Assembly (NCBI RefSeq): GCF_047717795.1
Contig: NZ_CP159808.1
Span: forward strand, 496,001 to 560,000
Length of the DNA stretch: 64,000 nt
Reading direction: 5' to 3'
Source: Marisalimonas sp016777705
Lineage (GTDB): Bacteria > Pseudomonadota > Alphaproteobacteria > Puniceispirillales > Marisalimonadaceae
The notes under the pieces: generated by a model
Databases searched by the model: none
The model's input: the letters and a program-made list of their open reading frames with translations, nothing else
Told to the model about the DNA's origin: nothing
Made by a program: the position numbers and the translations under genes
Part shown: piece after piece, positions 62,590 to 64,000 of the stretch
How positions within the stretch are numbered: position 1 is the first letter of the stretch
Layout of the letters: the number at the start of each line of letters is the position of its first letter

Positions 62590-63576
62590 ATGCCTAAAGA
62601 TAATCCAACTAATAAAAAGAAAGTTCTTATGGTTCAAGGCCTCCATGAAGAGGGAAAGAAACTATTATTAGAACGAGATGATATTGAAGCAATTACCATC
62701 ATGTCAGCTGATGAAAATGAAATTCTGGAAGCAGCAAAAGATGCCCATGGGGTTACTGTTAGAACTGCAAATATTACTAGAAAAATAATTGAAAATTCTA
62801 AAAATCTTCAGATAGTCTCTAGGCATGGTGTTGGATATGATTCTATCGATGTTGATGCTTTAAATGATTGTGGGATTCCTTTGGCAATAGCTGCACATTC
62901 AAATATGATTTCTGTTGCAGAGCATGCGATGTTTATGTTGTTAGCACTTTCTAAAAATGTTTTTTATTATGATAAATTTGCTCGAAAAGCTGATTGGACT
63001 GCTAGGTGGGATATAAGAGCCTGGGACGTTGCTAATAAAAACATTCTTATTATTGGATTTGGAAGGATTGGATCGAAGTTGGTTAAAAGAGCTCTGGCCT
63101 TTGATATGAATGTTTTTGTATATGACCCTTACATAGATGCTTCTGAAATAACAAAATCTGGAGCGAAATATGTAGATAATTATTTAGATATTTTAAAAGA
63201 TATGGACGCAGTATCATTACATTGTCCAAAAAATAAGGAAACAACTGACATGTTTTCCGAAAGAGAATTTAATATGATGAAGAAAAGTTCATTTTTAATA
63301 AACTGCGCTAGAGGCGGAATAGTAAATGAAAAAGCTCTTTATAACGCTCTAACCTCTAAAAAAATTCTAGGTGCTGGATTAGATGTATACGATGATGAAC
63401 CTTCTACATCTTCAAACCCACTTTTTAGTTTGGATAATATTCTCCTTTCACCACACATTGCAGGAGTTACTCAAGAAGCCACCATCAGAATGTCAAAACA
63501 AGCAGTTCAAAACGTGCTTGATGTATTTGATAATAAAGTAGACCCTGAAGTCATAATTAATAAAAATGTTTTATAG
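62590..63576 (+). CDS. D-isomer 2-hydroxyacid dehydrogenase (second module)
   Basis: The 328-residue enzyme has VSRHGVGYDSIDVDALNDCG in the substrate domain, Rossmann motif ILIIGFGRIGSKLVKRAL, NCARGGIVNEKALYNAL and catalytic His in LSPHIAGVTQEATIRMSK. Like the gene at 29274 it lacks an ACT domain, so a reductase role other than serine synthesis is likely. AAGGAAG lies seven bases before the ATG. It is 10 bases before an HpaI aldolase gene, repeating the layout at 28.5-30.2 kb in reverse order (dehydrogenase then aldolase). Confidence 0.88.
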   Translation: MPKDNPTNKKKVLMVQGLHEEGKKLLLERDDIEAITIMSADENEILEAAKDAHGVTVRTANITRKIIENSKNLQIVSRHGVGYDSIDVDALNDCGIPLAIAAHSNMISVAEHAMFMLLALSKNVFYYDKFARKADWTARWDIRAWDVANKNILIIGFGRIGSKLVKRALAFDMNVFVYDPYIDASEITKSGAKYVDNYLDILKDMDAVSLHCPKNKETTDMFSEREFNMMKKSSFLINCARGGIVNEKALYNALTSKKILGAGLDVYDDEPSTSSNPLFSLDNILLSPHIAGVTQEATIRMSKQAVQNVLDVFDNKVDPEVIINKNVL

Positions 63577-63586
63577 GAGTAAATAA

Positions 63587-64000
63587 ATGGAACAGCAATC
63601 TTTAAGAAACTGTTGGTCAAAAGGTAAGGGAGCCATTAATGCCTGGTGTTCCATTCCAAATGCAGTTACAGCTGAAATGATGTCAATGAATGACTTTGAT
63701 TCTATAACAATAGATATGCAACACGGTTTAGTAGATTATCAAACTGCCTTAAATATGCTTCAAGTGATTTCCGGATCTGGAAAGACACCTATGGTAAGGG
63801 TTCCTTGGAACGAACCAGGAATAATAATGAAATCTTTAGATGCAGGAGCTCTGGGTGTGATTTGTCCAATGATAAACACTCCTGAAGATGCTAAGGCATT
63901 TGTTGATACCACAAAATATGCTCCTGTCGGAAGTCGGAGTTCTGGCCCTACAAGAGCTGTTATGATACATGGCCCTAATTATCATGATGAAGCAAATGAT
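63587..64000 (+). CDS. HpcH/HpaI aldolase family protein (cut by window end)
   Basis: The first 138 residues are visible and run to the right edge. Family signatures are SITIDMQHGLVDYQTAL, PMVRVPWNEPGIIMKSLDAGALGVICPMINT (in part) and APVGSRSSGPTRAVM, the last matching the GLRGAG-type loop of the 28500 gene. GGAG lies nine bases before the ATG. It should cleave or form a 2-oxoacid as described for the family; the partner dehydrogenase precedes it by 10 bases. Confidence 0.88.
   Translation, partial: MEQQSLRNCWSKGKGAINAWCSIPNAVTAEMMSMNDFDSITIDMQHGLVDYQTALNMLQVISGSGKTPMVRVPWNEPGIIMKSLDAGALGVICPMINTPEDAKAFVDTTKYAPVGSRSSGPTRAVMIHGPNYHDEAND

Overview
The window is a gene-dense, visibly AT-rich stretch (roughly 30% G+C by eye, not computed) of an alphaproteobacterial chromosome. 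Short spacers, frequent ATGA-type overlaps and lost accessory genes suggest a streamlined, probably marine lineage such as the Pelagibacterales, HIMB59-like or AEGEAN-169-like groups. That placement is an inference from gene order and composition. The alphaproteobacterial assignment rests on gene order: aroA-cmk-rpsA-ihfB-trpFBA-accD-folC; rnd-lptC-lptA-lptB-ptsN; chvI-chvG-ahcY; thrS-infC-rpmI-rplT-pheST; murA-DUF2948-hisG-hisD and infA-maf-rng-yacG. The TIGR02300 (FYDLN acid) protein and the NDUFA9-like protein point the same way.

Layout. Bases 1-6,700 are an accessory region. It holds small or poorly characterised genes (an NTF2-fold protein, a secreted LRR-like protein, TauE-type exporter, membrane and zinc-ribbon proteins, a CBS protein, a 2-oxopent-4-enoate hydratase-type enzyme). 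The spacers between them carry two families of short, structured repeats that are not seen later. Bases 6,700-17,800 hold a GIY-YIG/alpha-beta-barrel fusion, an orphan ABC ATPase, polA, the ChvI/ChvG two-component system, ahcY, a frame-interrupted tsaE, exonuclease I and thioredoxin. Bases 17,800-26,850 are one long minus-strand run from aroA to folC covering aromatic amino acid, tryptophan and fatty acid synthesis together with ribosomal protein S1 and IHF.

Bases 27,000-30,250 carry the FYDLN protein, tRNA-Ala(GGC) and a module of two 2-hydroxyacid dehydrogenases flanking an HpcH/HpaI aldolase. Bases 30,250-35,500 encode the LPS-export genes lptBAC, ptsN, an RNase D-like exonuclease, an NDUFA9-like protein and undecaprenyl-diphosphatase. 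Bases 35,600-46,500 hold a CysJ-like FAD/NADPH reductase, a LysR regulator, gltBD and three stand-alone enzymes. Bases 46,500-59,700 are a plus-strand housekeeping run: thrS, infC, rpmI, rplT, pheST, murA, hisG, hisD, infA, maf, a short RNase E/G-like protein and yacG, with tRNA-Thr(GGT) on the minus strand and tRNA-Phe(GAA) at the end. Bases 59,800-64,000 hold a DUF1800/DUF1501 export pair and a second hydroxyacid dehydrogenase/HpaI aldolase module cut by the window edge.

I see no clear defence system, prophage, CRISPR array or rRNA operon. The observations most worth a second look are the two repeat families in the first 5 kb, the GIY-YIG fusion with a strong internal ribosome site and GTG start, the tsaE break in a run of ten A, the likely AUA start codon of infC, and the paired dehydrogenase/aldolase modules.
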